A DNA stretch of 17,983 bases from Solirubrobacteraceae bacterium (lineage in GTDB: Bacteria; Actinomycetota; Thermoleophilia; Solirubrobacterales; Solirubrobacteraceae). How positions within the stretch are numbered: the stretch's first letter is position 1; the number at the start of each line of letters is the position of its first letter. The DNA is taken from NCBI GenBank assembly GCA_025928415.1, contig JAICJK010000006.1:1-17983 (forward strand), in the 5' to 3' direction. Below the pieces are notes generated by a model. The model searched no databases. It saw only the letters and a list, made by a program, of their open reading frames with translations, and had not been told where the DNA came from. Below, in pieces: positions 6,905 to 15,300 of this stretch. The position numbers and the translations under genes were made by a program.

Positions 6905-8418
6905 GCTTCCGCGACGGGCACCTGGCGCTGATCGAGGACCTCGACGCGCGCCTGGCGCGCGCTCGCGCCGGGGGCGGCGAGCGCGCCCGCGAGCGCCACC
7001 TGTCGCGCGGCAAGCTGCTGCCGCGCGATCGCGTCGAGGGGCTGTGCGACCCCGGCGCCCCGTTCCTGGAGCTCAGCGCGCTGGCGGCGGAGGAGATGTA
7101 CGACGGCGCGGCCCCGGCGGCGGGGATCATCACGGGCGTCGGCGTGGTGGCCGGGCGGCGCTGCGTCGTGGTCGCCAACGACGCGACCGTCAAGGGCGGG
7201 ACGTACTACCCCATGACGGTCAAGAAGCACCTGCGCGCGCAGGAGGTGGCCCTGCACAACCGGCTGCCCTGCGTCTACCTGGTGGACTCGGGCGGGGCCT
7301 TCCTGCCGATGCAGGACGAGGTCTTCCCCGACCGCGAGCACTTCGGCCGGATCTTCTTCAACCAGGCGACGATGTCGCGCGAGGGCATCCCGCAGGTCGC
7401 GTGCGTGATGGGGTCGTGCACGGCGGGCGGCGCCTACGTGCCGGCGATGAGCGACGAGACGGTCATCGTCCGCGAGCAGGGGACGATCTTCCTCGGCGGC
7501 CCGCCGCTGGTGAAGGCCGCCACGGGCGAGGAGGTCACCGCCGAGGAGCTCGGCGGCGGCGACGTCCACGCCCGGACCTCCGGCGTCGTCGACCACCTGG
7601 CCGAGGACGACGAGCACGCCCTGGAGATCGTCCGCTCGATCGTCGCGACGCTGCCGGCGCCGGGCGCGCCGCCGTGGGAGCGCCGCGCGCCGGTCGCGCC
7701 GCGCGCGGACCCCGACGGCCTGCTGGATCTCGTCCCGCTCGACACGCGCACCCCCTACGACGTCCGCGACCTGCTGGCGCACGTGGTCGACGACTCCGAG
7801 CTGCACGAGTTCAAGGAGCTCTACGGGACGACGGTCGTGTGCGCGTTCGCGCACCTCGACGGGCACCCCGTCGGGATCGTCGCCAACAACGGGATCCTGT
7901 TCTCGGAGTCCGCGCTGAAGGCCGCGCACTTCATCGAGCTGTGCGACCGGCGCGGCATCCCGCTGCTGTTCGTCCAGAACATCTCGGGCTTCATGGTCGG
8001 CCGGGACTACGAGGCCGGGGGCATCGCCAAGGACGGCGCGAAGCTCGTGACCGCCGTGGCCTGCGCGCGCGTCCCGAAGCTGACGCTGATCGTCGGCGGC
8101 TCGTTCGGGGCCGGCAACTACGGGATGTGCGGGCGCGCGTACTCGCCGCGCTTCCTGTTCCTGTGGCCCAACGCGCGCACGAGCGTGATGGGCGGCGAGC
8201 AGGCGGCGATGGTCATGACCGAGGTCGGGCAGGCCGAGGTCGGCGCCGCGCTGCGCGAGCAGTACGAGGCGCAGGGCCGGCCGGTCTACTCGACGGCGCG
8301 CCTGTGGGACGACGGGGTCATCGACCCGCGCGCCACGCGCGACGTCCTGGCGGCGGCGCTGGGCGCCTGCACGCAGGCGCCGCTCGCGCCGGTGGGCTAC
8401 GGCGTGTTCCGGATGTAG
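6901..8418 (+). CDS. Methylcrotonyl-CoA carboxylase-type carboxyltransferase (beta) subunit
   Basis: This 505-residue carboxyltransferase transfers CO2 from biotin to an acyl-CoA. The two crotonase-fold halves are visible. The N half has the CoA-site region [20 protein letters not shown], then [17 protein letters not shown] and [14 protein letters not shown]. The C half has [57 protein letters not shown] and [33 protein letters not shown] and KAATGE are characteristic of MCC beta rather than of propionyl- or acetyl-CoA carboxylase beta, which supports 3-methylcrotonyl-CoA as substrate. It is slightly shorter than the usual ~535 residues, at the N-terminus. The GTG start at 6901 forms a GTGA overlap with the alpha-subunit stop. 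It is the last gene of the operon, and its final 22 bp overlap the convergent DJ-1-family gene. No terminator hairpin is seen. Confidence 0.93.
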   Translation: MSFRDGHLALIEDLDARLARARAGGGERARERHLSRGKLLPRDRVEGLCDPGAPFLELSALAAEEMYDGAAPAAGIITGVGVVAGRRCVVVANDATVKGGTYYPMTVKKHLRAQEVALHNRLPCVYLVDSGGAFLPMQDEVFPDREHFGRIFFNQATMSREGIPQVACVMGSCTAGGAYVPAMSDETVIVREQGTIFLGGPPLVKAATGEEVTAEELGGGDVHARTSGVVDHLAEDDEHALEIVRSIVATLPAPGAPPWERRAPVAPRADPDGLLDLVPLDTRTPYDVRDLLAHVVDDSELHEFKELYGTTVVCAFAHLDGHPVGIVANNGILFSESALKAAHFIELCDRRGIPLLFVQNISGFMVGRDYEAGGIAKDGAKLVTAVACARVPKLTLIVGGSFGAGNYGMCGRAYSPRFLFLWPNARTSVMGGEQAAMVMTEVGQAEVGAALREQYEAQGRPVYSTARLWDDGVIDPRATRDVLAAALGACTQAPLAPVGYGVFRM

Positions 8419-9164
8419 GCCGGCGCCGCCTCCAGCACGGCGGTGAAGCGGCGGGCGAACAGGTAGGCGTCCCCCGGCCAGCGCGCGGAGACGTAGCGGC
8501 CGTCCTGCACGGCGAAGGCGGGCCGGTCGTCGCCGGCCGTGCCGCGGCGCAGCGAGCGAGGGCCGGCCTCGAACTGCGCGGGGTCGTCGAGCGCGGCGAC
8601 CACCTCGTCCTGCACGTAGGCCGGGTAGGTCCGGTAGTAGCGGCCCAGGCGCCAGGCGGTCAGCGCGTAGGCGCTGCGCTCCATCGCCTTGGTCAGGCAG
8701 GTGGTGCGCGACGCGGCCAGGACGCTGCGGCCCGTCGCCGGGTCGATCGCCCGCGCGAGGACGAGAACGCCGTGGCAGATCGCGCCGACGGGCCGCTCGA
8801 GGGCCCAGAACGCCGCCACGCGCTCCCCCAGCAGCGCGCTGCCGAGGTACTGGCGCATCCCCGGCGCGTGGCCGCCCGCGAGCAGCAGCCCGTCGAACGC
8901 GCCCGGCTCGATGTCGTTCCAGGCGATCGGCGCCCGGAACTCCGGCGCCTGCGCGAGCCGGGCGTAGAAGGCACGGGGCTCCGGAGCGGCGCCCAGGCGC
9001 CCGAGCAGGACGCCGGTGAGCAGCCGCGGGTCGCACGCCGGCGCGCCGCCGCCGCGCTCGGTGGCGAACACGACCTCGTGCCCGGCGTCGCGCAGCACGC
9101 GCCAGGGGACGGCGACCTCGGTGGTGTCGAAGTCGTGGTCGGGCAGCGGCATCAGGACGCGCAC
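8397..9164 (-). CDS. DJ-1/PfpI family protein (type 1 glutamine amidotransferase-like, Hsp31-like)
   Basis: This 255-residue protein begins [16 protein letters not shown] from GTG 9164, which lies 3 nt after the stop of the upstream SDR gene; ATG 9152 is an alternative. The nucleophile-elbow motif [12 protein letters not shown] places Cys130 followed by His131. Glu16 is a candidate partner of the reactive Cys, and [11 protein letters not shown] forms the expected preceding loop. Length and an inserted cap region (~40-80) fit the Hsp31/YDR533C-like branch better than small PfpI proteases. Relatives act as glyoxalase III, deglycase/chaperone or amidase, and annotation within the family is unreliable. 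Tight coupling to a dehydrogenase suggests handling of a reactive carbonyl, but that is inference. Its 3' end overlaps the carboxyltransferase gene by 22 bp. Confidence 0.85.
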   Translation of the reverse strand: MRVLMPLPDHDFDTTEVAVPWRVLRDAGHEVVFATERGGGAPACDPRLLTGVLLGRLGAAPEPRAFYARLAQAPEFRAPIAWNDIEPGAFDGLLLAGGHAPGMRQYLGSALLGERVAAFWALERPVGAICHGVLVLARAIDPATGRSVLAASRTTCLTKAMERSAYALTAWRLGRYYRTYPAYVQDEVVAALDDPAQFEAGPRSLRRGTAGDDRPAFAVQDGRYVSARWPGDAYLFARRFTAVLEAAPAYIRNTP

Positions 9165-9167
9165 GGC

Positions 9168-9965
9168 TCACCCGCACCCGACGATCCCGCCGTCGACCGG
9201 GATGACCGTCCCGGTGAGGTAGGCGCCGGCGCGCGAGGCGAGGAAGATCGTCGTGCCGGCGACGTCCTCGGGCGTGCCGATCCGCCCGAGCGGGACCCGC
9301 GCCGCGACCGCGGCGCGCGCGTCCGGGTCGTCGAGCGCGAACGCCATCATCTTGCTCGGAAACGGCCCGGGCGCGATCGCGTTGACGGTGATCGCATCGC
9401 CGGCCAGGCGCCGGGCGAGGTGGCGCGTGAGCATGTGCACCGCGGCCTTGCTCGCGCTGTAGGAGTAGTTGTCGAGCAGCGGCACCGTCAGGCCGTCGAT
9501 CGACCCGATGTTGACCACGCGGGCGGGGTCCTCGGGCGTCGCGGCGGCGCGGAGCTCGGGCAGGAGCGCCACGGTCAGGCGGAAGATCGACTTGACGTTC
9601 GTGTCCAGCACCTTGTCCCAGGCCGAGTCGGGGAACTCCTCCAGCGGCGCGCCCCACGCGGCGCCCGCGTTGTTGACCAGCAGGTCCAGGCGGCCGCCGA
9701 AGTGCTCGGTGACGCCGGAGGCGAGCGCCTGGACGCCGTCCGCCGTCGCGAGGTCGGCCGGGATCGCGACGCACGCCCCGCCGTCGCCGGACAGCTCGCG
9801 GGCGGCCGCCTCGCAGGCGTCCGCCTTGCGCGACGAGATGACGACCTGCATCCCGGCCGCGACGAGGCCGCGGGCGATCATCAAGCCGATCCCGCGCGAC
9901 CCGCCGGTCACCACCGCGCGCTGCCCGGCCACCGTGAACAGCCCGTCGCCGGCCTCGGACGCCAT
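9168..9965 (-). CDS. Short-chain dehydrogenase/reductase, RhlG-like
   Basis: This 265-residue classical SDR is a soluble NAD(P)-dependent oxidoreductase. The Rossmann motif TGGSRGIG (20-27), NNAG (98-101), catalytic Ser155 (NIGSIDG) and YxxxK (Tyr169, Lys173, in YSYSASKAA) are all present. Arg46 at the end of the second strand (ISSRK) favours NADP(H). The context SYSASKAAVHMLTRHLA and the APGPFPSKMM region resemble RhlG-like beta-ketoacyl reductases; true substrate is unknown. ATG 9965 is chosen because AGGGAGGA lies just upstream; GTG 9989 would add 8 residues without a proper ribosome-binding site. It is followed at 3 nt by the DJ-1-family gene, so the two form an operon. An 87-bp gap separates it from the FrnE-like gene, with no convincing terminator. 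Confidence 0.9.
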   Translation of the reverse strand: MASEAGDGLFTVAGQRAVVTGGSRGIGLMIARGLVAAGMQVVISSRKADACEAAARELSGDGGACVAIPADLATADGVQALASGVTEHFGGRLDLLVNNAGAAWGAPLEEFPDSAWDKVLDTNVKSIFRLTVALLPELRAAATPEDPARVVNIGSIDGLTVPLLDNYSYSASKAAVHMLTRHLARRLAGDAITVNAIAPGPFPSKMMAFALDDPDARAAVAARVPLGRIGTPEDVAGTTIFLASRAGAYLTGTVIPVDGGIVGCG

Positions 9966-9968
9966 CGG

Positions 9969-9976
9969 TCCTCCCT
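9969..9976 (-). promoter_or_regulatory. Ribosome-binding site deciding the SDR start
   Basis: On the minus strand AGGGAGGA ends 3 nt before ATG 9965 (core GGAGG spaced 4 nt). It supports this ATG over the in-frame GTG 24 bp upstream. Confidence 0.6.
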
Positions 9977-10052
9977 CTCGCTCGTTCACCCTCGGACGAC
10001 GCCATCATCGCCGACCGCCGGGCCGTGGCGCGCGGGGAGCGGCTCCGCCCGT

Positions 10053-10739
10053 TCAGCAGCCGTCGACGCCGCAGCTCTCGCCGCCGGCGACGACCGCCAC
10101 GGGCGAGCGGGCGGCCCAGCCGCGCTCGAGCAGGTCGAGCAGCACCTCCGGCGGCTGGGCGCCCGAGGCGCCCATCGCGCGGTCGACGACGAAGAACGGC
10201 ACGGCGGTGATGCCCAGCGCCGCGGCGTCGCGCTCGTCGGCGCGGACGTCCGCGGCGTGGCGATCGCCCGCCAGCACGGCGCGCGCCTCGTCCTCCGGCA
10301 CCCCCGCCTCGGCGGCGAGCCGCGTGAGGACGGCGTGATCGCCGACGAGCAGGCCCTCGGTGAGATAGGCGCTCAGCAGGCGCTCCTTCATGGCGTCCTG
10401 CACGCCGTGCGCCGCCGCGAGATGCAGGATGCGGTGGGCGTCGAACGTGGTGCCGCTGCGGGCCAGGTCGAAGCGGAAGTCGAGGCCCTCCCCCGCGGCC
10501 ACGCCGGTCATGTGCTGCTGCATCTCGCGGGCGCGCTCCACGCTCGTGCCGTACTTCGCGGCCAGGTGCTCGGCGCGGTCGCCCTCGCGCTCGTAAGGGG
10601 CCGCCGGGTCGAGCTCGAAGCTGCGCCACGTGACCGTCACCTCGTCGCGATGGGCGAAGGCGCCGAGCGCGGCCTCGAAGCGGCGCTTGCCGATGTAGCA
10701 CCAGGGGCAGGCGATGTCCGACCAGATCTCGACGTGCAC
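10053..10739 (-). CDS. DsbA-family oxidoreductase (FrnE-like)
   Basis: This 228-residue protein begins MHVEIWSDIACPWCYIGKRRFE. The CPWC redox motif is at residues 11-14 on the first thioredoxin-fold strand. An all-helical insertion follows, and the second half of the fold has the cis-proline motif ITAVPFFVV (Pro181). There is no signal peptide, so it is cytoplasmic, like FrnE-type thiol oxidoreductases/isomerases. The C-terminal tail ESCGVDGC adds a second cysteine pair (Cys223, Cys228). The FrnE of Deinococcus radiodurans also carries a C-terminal cysteine pair that interacts with its CXXC site. GTG 10739 is preceded by AGGAGA at 5-6 nt. The gene lies upstream of the SDR and DJ-1 genes in the same direction, consistent with a thiol/carbonyl stress group, although co-transcription is not shown. 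Confidence 0.9.
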   Translation of the reverse strand: MHVEIWSDIACPWCYIGKRRFEAALGAFAHRDEVTVTWRSFELDPAAPYEREGDRAEHLAAKYGTSVERAREMQQHMTGVAAGEGLDFRFDLARSGTTFDAHRILHLAAAHGVQDAMKERLLSAYLTEGLLVGDHAVLTRLAAEAGVPEDEARAVLAGDRHAADVRADERDAAALGITAVPFFVVDRAMGASGAQPPEVLLDLLERGWAARSPVAVVAGGESCGVDGC

Positions 10740-10744
10740 GCGGG

Positions 10745-10750
10745 TCTCCT
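10745..10750 (-). promoter_or_regulatory. Ribosome-binding site for the FrnE-like gene
   Basis: AGGAGA on the minus strand, 5 nt before GTG 10739, supports the non-ATG start. Further upstream, TAGGAT (10805-10800 read on the minus strand) could be a -10 box, but no matching -35 was found. Confidence 0.5.
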
Positions 10751-10813
10751 CTGCGGGGCGTGGCGCCTCCGCGGTGGTTGTTGACGCAACGACACATCGA
10801 TCCTAGCGCGCCA

Positions 10814-10848
10814 CCGGCCGCGCGGTGCTGACCGCGAGCCGCGGCCGG
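10814..10848. terminator. Large nested hairpin in the gap before the FrnE-like gene
   Basis: The outer arms CCGGCCG (10814-10820) and CGGCCGG (10842-10848) enclose CGCGGT-gctg-ACCGCG (10821-10836), leaving a 5-nt bulge on one side. This gives a 13-bp stem with a 4-nt loop. It lies 53 bp downstream of the FAD oxidoreductase stop, with no T-run. It may reinforce termination or fold in the leader of the FrnE-like transcript. Confidence 0.4.
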
Positions 10849-10857
10849 CCCTCCCGC

Positions 10858-10891
10858 GTCGGCGCCCGCGCCCCCCGACGCGGGCGCCGAC
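10858..10891 (-). terminator. Strong hairpin terminator downstream of the FAD oxidoreductase
   Basis: A perfect 13-bp inverted repeat (arms 10858-10870 and 10879-10891, outer end GTCGGCG) has an 8-nt loop. It begins 9 nt after the TAG stop of the FAD oxidoreductase, in the direction of transcription. There is no U-tract, which is common for actinobacterial terminators. It likely separates this unit from the FrnE/SDR/DJ-1 genes. Confidence 0.65.
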
Positions 10892-10900
10892 AGGTCCGGG

Positions 10901-12307
10901 CTATGGGCGGATGTTCTGGTTGAGCCGGAAGAGGTTCTCCGGGTCGTAGCGGCGCTTGAGCGCGACGAGCCGCTCGTAGTTCGCGGCGCCGTAGGAGGCC
11001 CGCAGGCGCTCGTCGCCGGCGTCGCCCATGAAGTTCGTGTAGCCGCCCTCGCGGCTCACGGGCTCCAGGGCCTCGGTGGTTCCGCGCGCCCAGGCCACGT
11101 TGGCGTCGAACCCCTCGGCGCCGGGGGACCGGGCGATCACGTTGAACACGTAGGGCGCCGACCGGCCGCCGAACGCGCCGTGGTGATCGCCGTAGCGCGC
11201 GACGGCGCCCCCGAAGTGGTGGAGGTGCAGCTCCGAGGTCGGCGCGGGCTTGGCCCGGTAGCGGGCCACGAGCGCGGCGACCGCCTCGTCGGTCAGCTCG
11301 TCGACGAACGCCGAGCGGAAGTAGTTGTGGGCGCCGCGCGCCCACAGCGGGTCGAGGAGGCCCTGCATCGCCACGTACGGCATGACGCCGATCAGGTCGG
11401 CGATCGGGTCGCCGAGGTCCTTCAGCGGCTGCACGAGCTCGCGCCCGCGCTCCTGCTCGCCGGCGTGGACGGCGACGACGCCGACGATCGGCTTGCCGTG
11501 CACGGCCTCGGGCAGGAACGGCGCCGGCGGGGCGGTCGTGAGGTTGACCAGCGTGGTCAGCTCGTCGGGCAGCGTGGGGGTCCAGTCGCGGTAGAAGCGC
11601 AGGATCTCCTCGGCGCGGTCGCCCGCGAAGAAGATCGGGCCGGCGAGCACCATCGGGCCGACCGGGTGCACCCGGAACGTCAGCGACGTCGCGATGCCGA
11701 AGTTGCCGCCGCCGCCGCGCAGGCCCCACAGCAGCTCGGCGTTCTCGTCCTCGCCGGCGTGCACGAGGCGCCCGTCGGCGGTGACGACGTCGGCGGCGAT
11801 CAGGTTGTCGCAGGCCAGGCCGCACTTGCGCATGAGCCAGCCGATGCCGCCGCCGAGCGTGAACCCGCCGATCCCGGTGGTGGACACCAGCCCGCCGGTC
11901 ACGGCCAGCCCGAAGGCCTGGGTCTCGTGGTCGAAGTCCGCCCACGTGCAGCCGCCCTCGGCGACCGCCGTGCGGCCGGCCGGGTCGACGTGCACGGAGG
12001 TCATCCCCGACAGGTCGACGAGCACGCCGCCGTCGCAGCTCGAGAAGCCGGGGATCGAGTGCCCGCCGCCGCGCACGGCGACCTGCAGGCTCTCGCTGCG
12101 CGCGAAGTCGACGGCGCGCATGACGTCGGCGACGCCGGCGCAGCGGACGATCAGCGCCGGCCGCCGGTCGTGGGCGCCGTTCCAGATCGAGCGCGCCTCG
12201 TCGTAGTCGTCGTCCTGGGGCCGGATCAGCCGGCCGCGCAGGCCCTGCTCGAGCTCGGAGAGGGTCGCCTCGCCGAGGACGTGGGGGGTGATCGTCTGCG
12301 TCGCCAT
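10901..12307 (-). CDS. FAD-binding oxidoreductase, berberine-bridge-enzyme (BBE/PCMH) family
   Basis: This 468-residue flavoenzyme has an N-terminal PCMH-type FAD-binding domain: VRCAGVADVMRAVDFAR (54-70), then VRGGGHSIPG with His83, the expected 8-alpha-histidyl FAD attachment site. GLVSTTGIGGFTLGGGIGWL (139-158) follows, and the C-terminal BBE motif is YGAANYERLVALKRRYDPENLFRLNQNI. The position that carries the second, cysteinyl, FAD link in bicovalent relatives is Val141, so only the histidyl link is predicted. Relatives oxidise sugars, alkaloids, polyketides or other secondary metabolites with O2; the substrate here is unknown. There is no signal peptide. ATG 12307 is preceded by AGGAG at 9 nt. 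It lies 37 bp after the AfsR-like regulator on the same strand, probably the same transcript, and ends 9 nt before a strong hairpin. Confidence 0.92.
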   Translation of the reverse strand: MATQTITPHVLGEATLSELEQGLRGRLIRPQDDDYDEARSIWNGAHDRRPALIVRCAGVADVMRAVDFARSESLQVAVRGGGHSIPGFSSCDGGVLVDLSGMTSVHVDPAGRTAVAEGGCTWADFDHETQAFGLAVTGGLVSTTGIGGFTLGGGIGWLMRKCGLACDNLIAADVVTADGRLVHAGEDENAELLWGLRGGGGNFGIATSLTFRVHPVGPMVLAGPIFFAGDRAEEILRFYRDWTPTLPDELTTLVNLTTAPPAPFLPEAVHGKPIVGVVAVHAGEQERGRELVQPLKDLGDPIADLIGVMPYVAMQGLLDPLWARGAHNYFRSAFVDELTDEAVAALVARYRAKPAPTSELHLHHFGGAVARYGDHHGAFGGRSAPYVFNVIARSPGAEGFDANVAWARGTTEALEPVSREGGYTNFMGDAGDERLRASYGAANYERLVALKRRYDPENLFRLNQNIRP

Positions 12308-12316
12308 GGTCGTGAG

Positions 12317-12321
12317 CTCCT
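12317..12321 (-). promoter_or_regulatory. Ribosome-binding site for the FAD oxidoreductase
   Basis: AGGAG on the minus strand, 9 nt before ATG 12307, lies inside the 37-bp gap to the regulator gene. I see no separate promoter in this gap, which favours read-through from the regulator. Confidence 0.5.
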
Positions 12322-12344
12322 GGTGATGAGGTGAGAGAACGCGG

Positions 12345-15300
12345 TCAACGCTCCCGCGCCGGACTTAGCGACGTCTTAGCGGCCGCTCGATCGAGCTCCA
12401 AGGCGCGGGCGACGCCCCACCGGTCGCCGAGCGGGCGCAGATGCGCGAGCGCCGCGTCGAGCAGGCCGGCCGCCCGGTCGGGCTCGCCGCCGGCGATCGC
12501 CAGCTCCGCCAGCCGCAGGGTCGCCCAGCCCGCGCAGCGCAGCAGCCGCTGCGCCTCGGCCCTCCGGCGGCTCTCCTCGAGCAGCTCGCGCGCGCGGTCG
12601 GCCGCTGCGGCAGCGGCGGGTGATGCGGCATCCGCGGGCGCTCCTGCGGTTCCGGTCGCCGCGGCGTCGGCCATGAGCATCCCGAGGTTGAGCCGCATCC
12701 CCGCCTGGCCCGGCGCGTCGTCGGTGGCCTCGAACAGCGCCAGCGCATCGCCGATCACCGACCGGGCGCGCTCGAGGTCGCCGGCGCGCGCGGCCAGCAC
12801 GCCGAGATTGCCCAGCGTCATGCCGGCGGCCCTGCGGTCGCCGAGCTCGCGGCGCAGCGCCAGCGCCTCGTCCAGCAGCTCGCGGCCGAGGTCGTGCTCC
12901 CCCATCGCGCCGGCGAGGCTCCCGAGCCGGTTGAGCGCGAACGCGGTGCCCATGGCGTCGCCCGCCTCGCGGAAGTGGGCCAGGCTCTCGGCCAGGCGCT
13001 CGCGCGCCGGCTGGCCGAGCCCCTGGGCGCGCGCCACGTCGCCGAGCGCGGCCAGGACGTAGCCGATCGCGCCGCGGGCGTCCACGCGGCGGAAGAACTG
13101 CACGGTCTCCTCGAAGTACATCCGCGGCGCCCCGCCCGGTCCCTCCGGGGCGACGAACAGGCCGGCGGTGTGGACGCGGAAGAACCGGTCGTGGTCCTCC
13201 GCGGGCAGCTCCCGCAGGAGCGTCAGGCTGTCGAGCAGCGCTTCGCGGGCTGCGGCGAAGTCGCCGCGGCAGTGCGCGAGCACGCCGACCGAGTGCACGA
13301 CCGCGGCCGCCACCTTGCCGTCCCCCAGCTCCTCGGCCAGCGCGCGGCTCTGGGCGTAGAGCTCCTCGGCCCGGTCGTTGCGGCTGACCATGTACTCGTA
13401 GACGCCGGCCTCGTCGAGCGCGTGGGCCAGCGCGCGGCGGTCGTCGAGCGCGCGGAAGATGGCGACGCGCTCAGCGCCGAGCTCGCTCAGGCCGCCGGGC
13501 CGGCCCAGGCGCACCTCGAGCCCGCTGGCGGCGCGCAGCGCCTCGGCGCGCAGCGCGGTCGGCTCCGGCGCCGCCGCGAGCGCCGCCTCCAGCCAGCGGC
13601 TGCCCTCCTGGAAGCGCCCGGAGGCCATCCACATCGGCCACATGCGCACGGCCAGCCGCAGCGCCCGTTGCGGCTCGTGGCGCAGGGCCCAGCCGAGCGC
13701 CGCGCGCAGGTTGTCGTGGTCGGGCTCCAGGCGGCGGGGGGCGACGGCCGGCGCGGCCGCGGGGCCTTCGGGGTCGGCCGCGCCCGCCAGCTCGAGGTAG
13801 AAGGCCAGATGGCGCGCCTGCGGCGCCGCCGCTTCGCCCGCCTCGGCGAGGCGCTCGCGCGCGTACTGGCGCATCGGCTCCAGCAGCCGGTACCGGTAGC
13901 CGCCGGCCTCCTCCTCGGGGACGACCAGGGACTTGTCGACGAGCCGGCCCAGGAGGTCGGCGACGTCGCGCGCGGCGACGTCGGCCGCGCCGCCGGCCGC
14001 GCCTTCATCGGCCGCGACCGCCTCCGCCCCCTCCAGCGAGAAGCTCCCGGCGAACACGGCGAGGCGCCCGAACAGCGTGCGCTCGGCGCTCGTCAGCAGG
14101 TCGTGGCTCCAGCTCAGCGTGGCCCTGAGCGTCTGCTGGCGGTCCAGGGCCGAGCGGCGCCCCGCCGTCAGCACGGCCAGGCAGTCGCCCAGGCGCTCGG
14201 CGATCTGCTGAGGCGACAGCGCGCCCGCCCGGGCGGCCGCGAGCTCGAGCGCGAGCGGCATCCCGTCCAGGCGCAGGCAGATCTCGGCGATCGCGGCCGC
14301 ATTGTCCGGGCCGAGCGCGAAGGCGGGCGCGACGTCGCGCGCGCGCTCGCAGAACAGGCGGATCGACTCGCACGAGGCGAGCTGCGCGGGCTCCGCGGAG
14401 TCCGGGAGGGCGAGCGACGGGACCCGCCACGTGACCTCGCCGGGGACGCGCAGCGGCTCGCGGCTGGTCGCCAGGATGCGCAGGTCCGGGCAGGCGGCCA
14501 GCAGGTGCTCGGCCAGGAGGGCGCAGGCGGCGACGAGGTGCTCGCAGTTGTCGACGACCAGCAGCGCGCGCGACGCCACGAGCTGCGCGCTGAGCCCCTC
14601 CAGGGGCGGCCGCTGCGACGGCAGCGTGAGGCCGAGTGCGGAGGCCGTCGCCGCCGGCACGAGCGCGGGATCGCCCAGGCCGGCGAGCTCCACGAGCCAG
14701 ACACCGTCCGGGCACGCGGGCAGGTGCGCCGTCGCGGCCTCCAGGCCGAGGCGCGTCTTGCCCGCCCCGCCGGCGCCGACGAGCGTGACCAGGCGGTTGC
14801 GGTCGAGCAGGTGCCCGACCTCCCGCAGCTCCCGGCCGCGGCCGACGAAGCTCGTCAGGGCGACCGGCAGGTTGTGGGGCGCGGTGGCCGCCGGCGGCGC
14901 GCGCGCCGGCTCGGGCTCCGCCGCCGGCTCGCGTCCGGGCGCGGTCTCACCGGGCTCACCGCGCAGCAGCTCGCGATAGAGCTCCGCGGTCTGCGGGTCC
15001 GGCTCGGCCTCCAGCTCGCGCCGCAGGGCGGTGCGGAGCTGGTGGTACTGCGCCAGCGCCTGCTGGCGGCGCCCGTCGGCGGCGAAGAGCCGCATCAGCG
15101 CGCGGTGGGCGGCCTCGTGCAGCGGGTCGGCGACCACGACCTGCTCGAGCGCCTCGACGGCCGCCGCCGTGTCCCCGCGCGCGGCCAGGCGGGCGGAGAG
15201 CTCGAGCAGCAGGCCGAGATACGCCTCGCTCAGCGCCTCCCGGCGGCCCGCCGCCCACGGCTCGTAGCGGTCTTCGGGCAGCAGCTCGCCGCCGTACAGG

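Noticed and set aside
10022..10052. Possible terminator GGAG-cgg-CTCC between the FrnE-like and SDR genes
   Set aside because: The stem is only 4 bp, with mismatches beyond it and no T-run; too weak to call in this GC content.
7044..10784. A 1246-codon open frame on the plus strand
   Set aside because: It crosses the carboxyltransferase in the wrong frame and runs antisense through three recognised minus-strand genes. Low-complexity product, no motifs.
10780..10790. GTTG-acg-CAAC inverted repeat upstream of the FrnE-like gene as an operator
   Set aside because: Arms of four bases are expected by chance; no linked promoter or adjacent regulator supports it.
6637..10797. A 1386-codon open frame on the minus strand
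   Set aside because: It is antisense to the carboxylase genes and out of frame with the SDR, DJ-1 and FrnE-like genes. Its Arg/Gly/Ala-rich product shows no domain; it is an artefact of scarce stop codons in GC-rich DNA.
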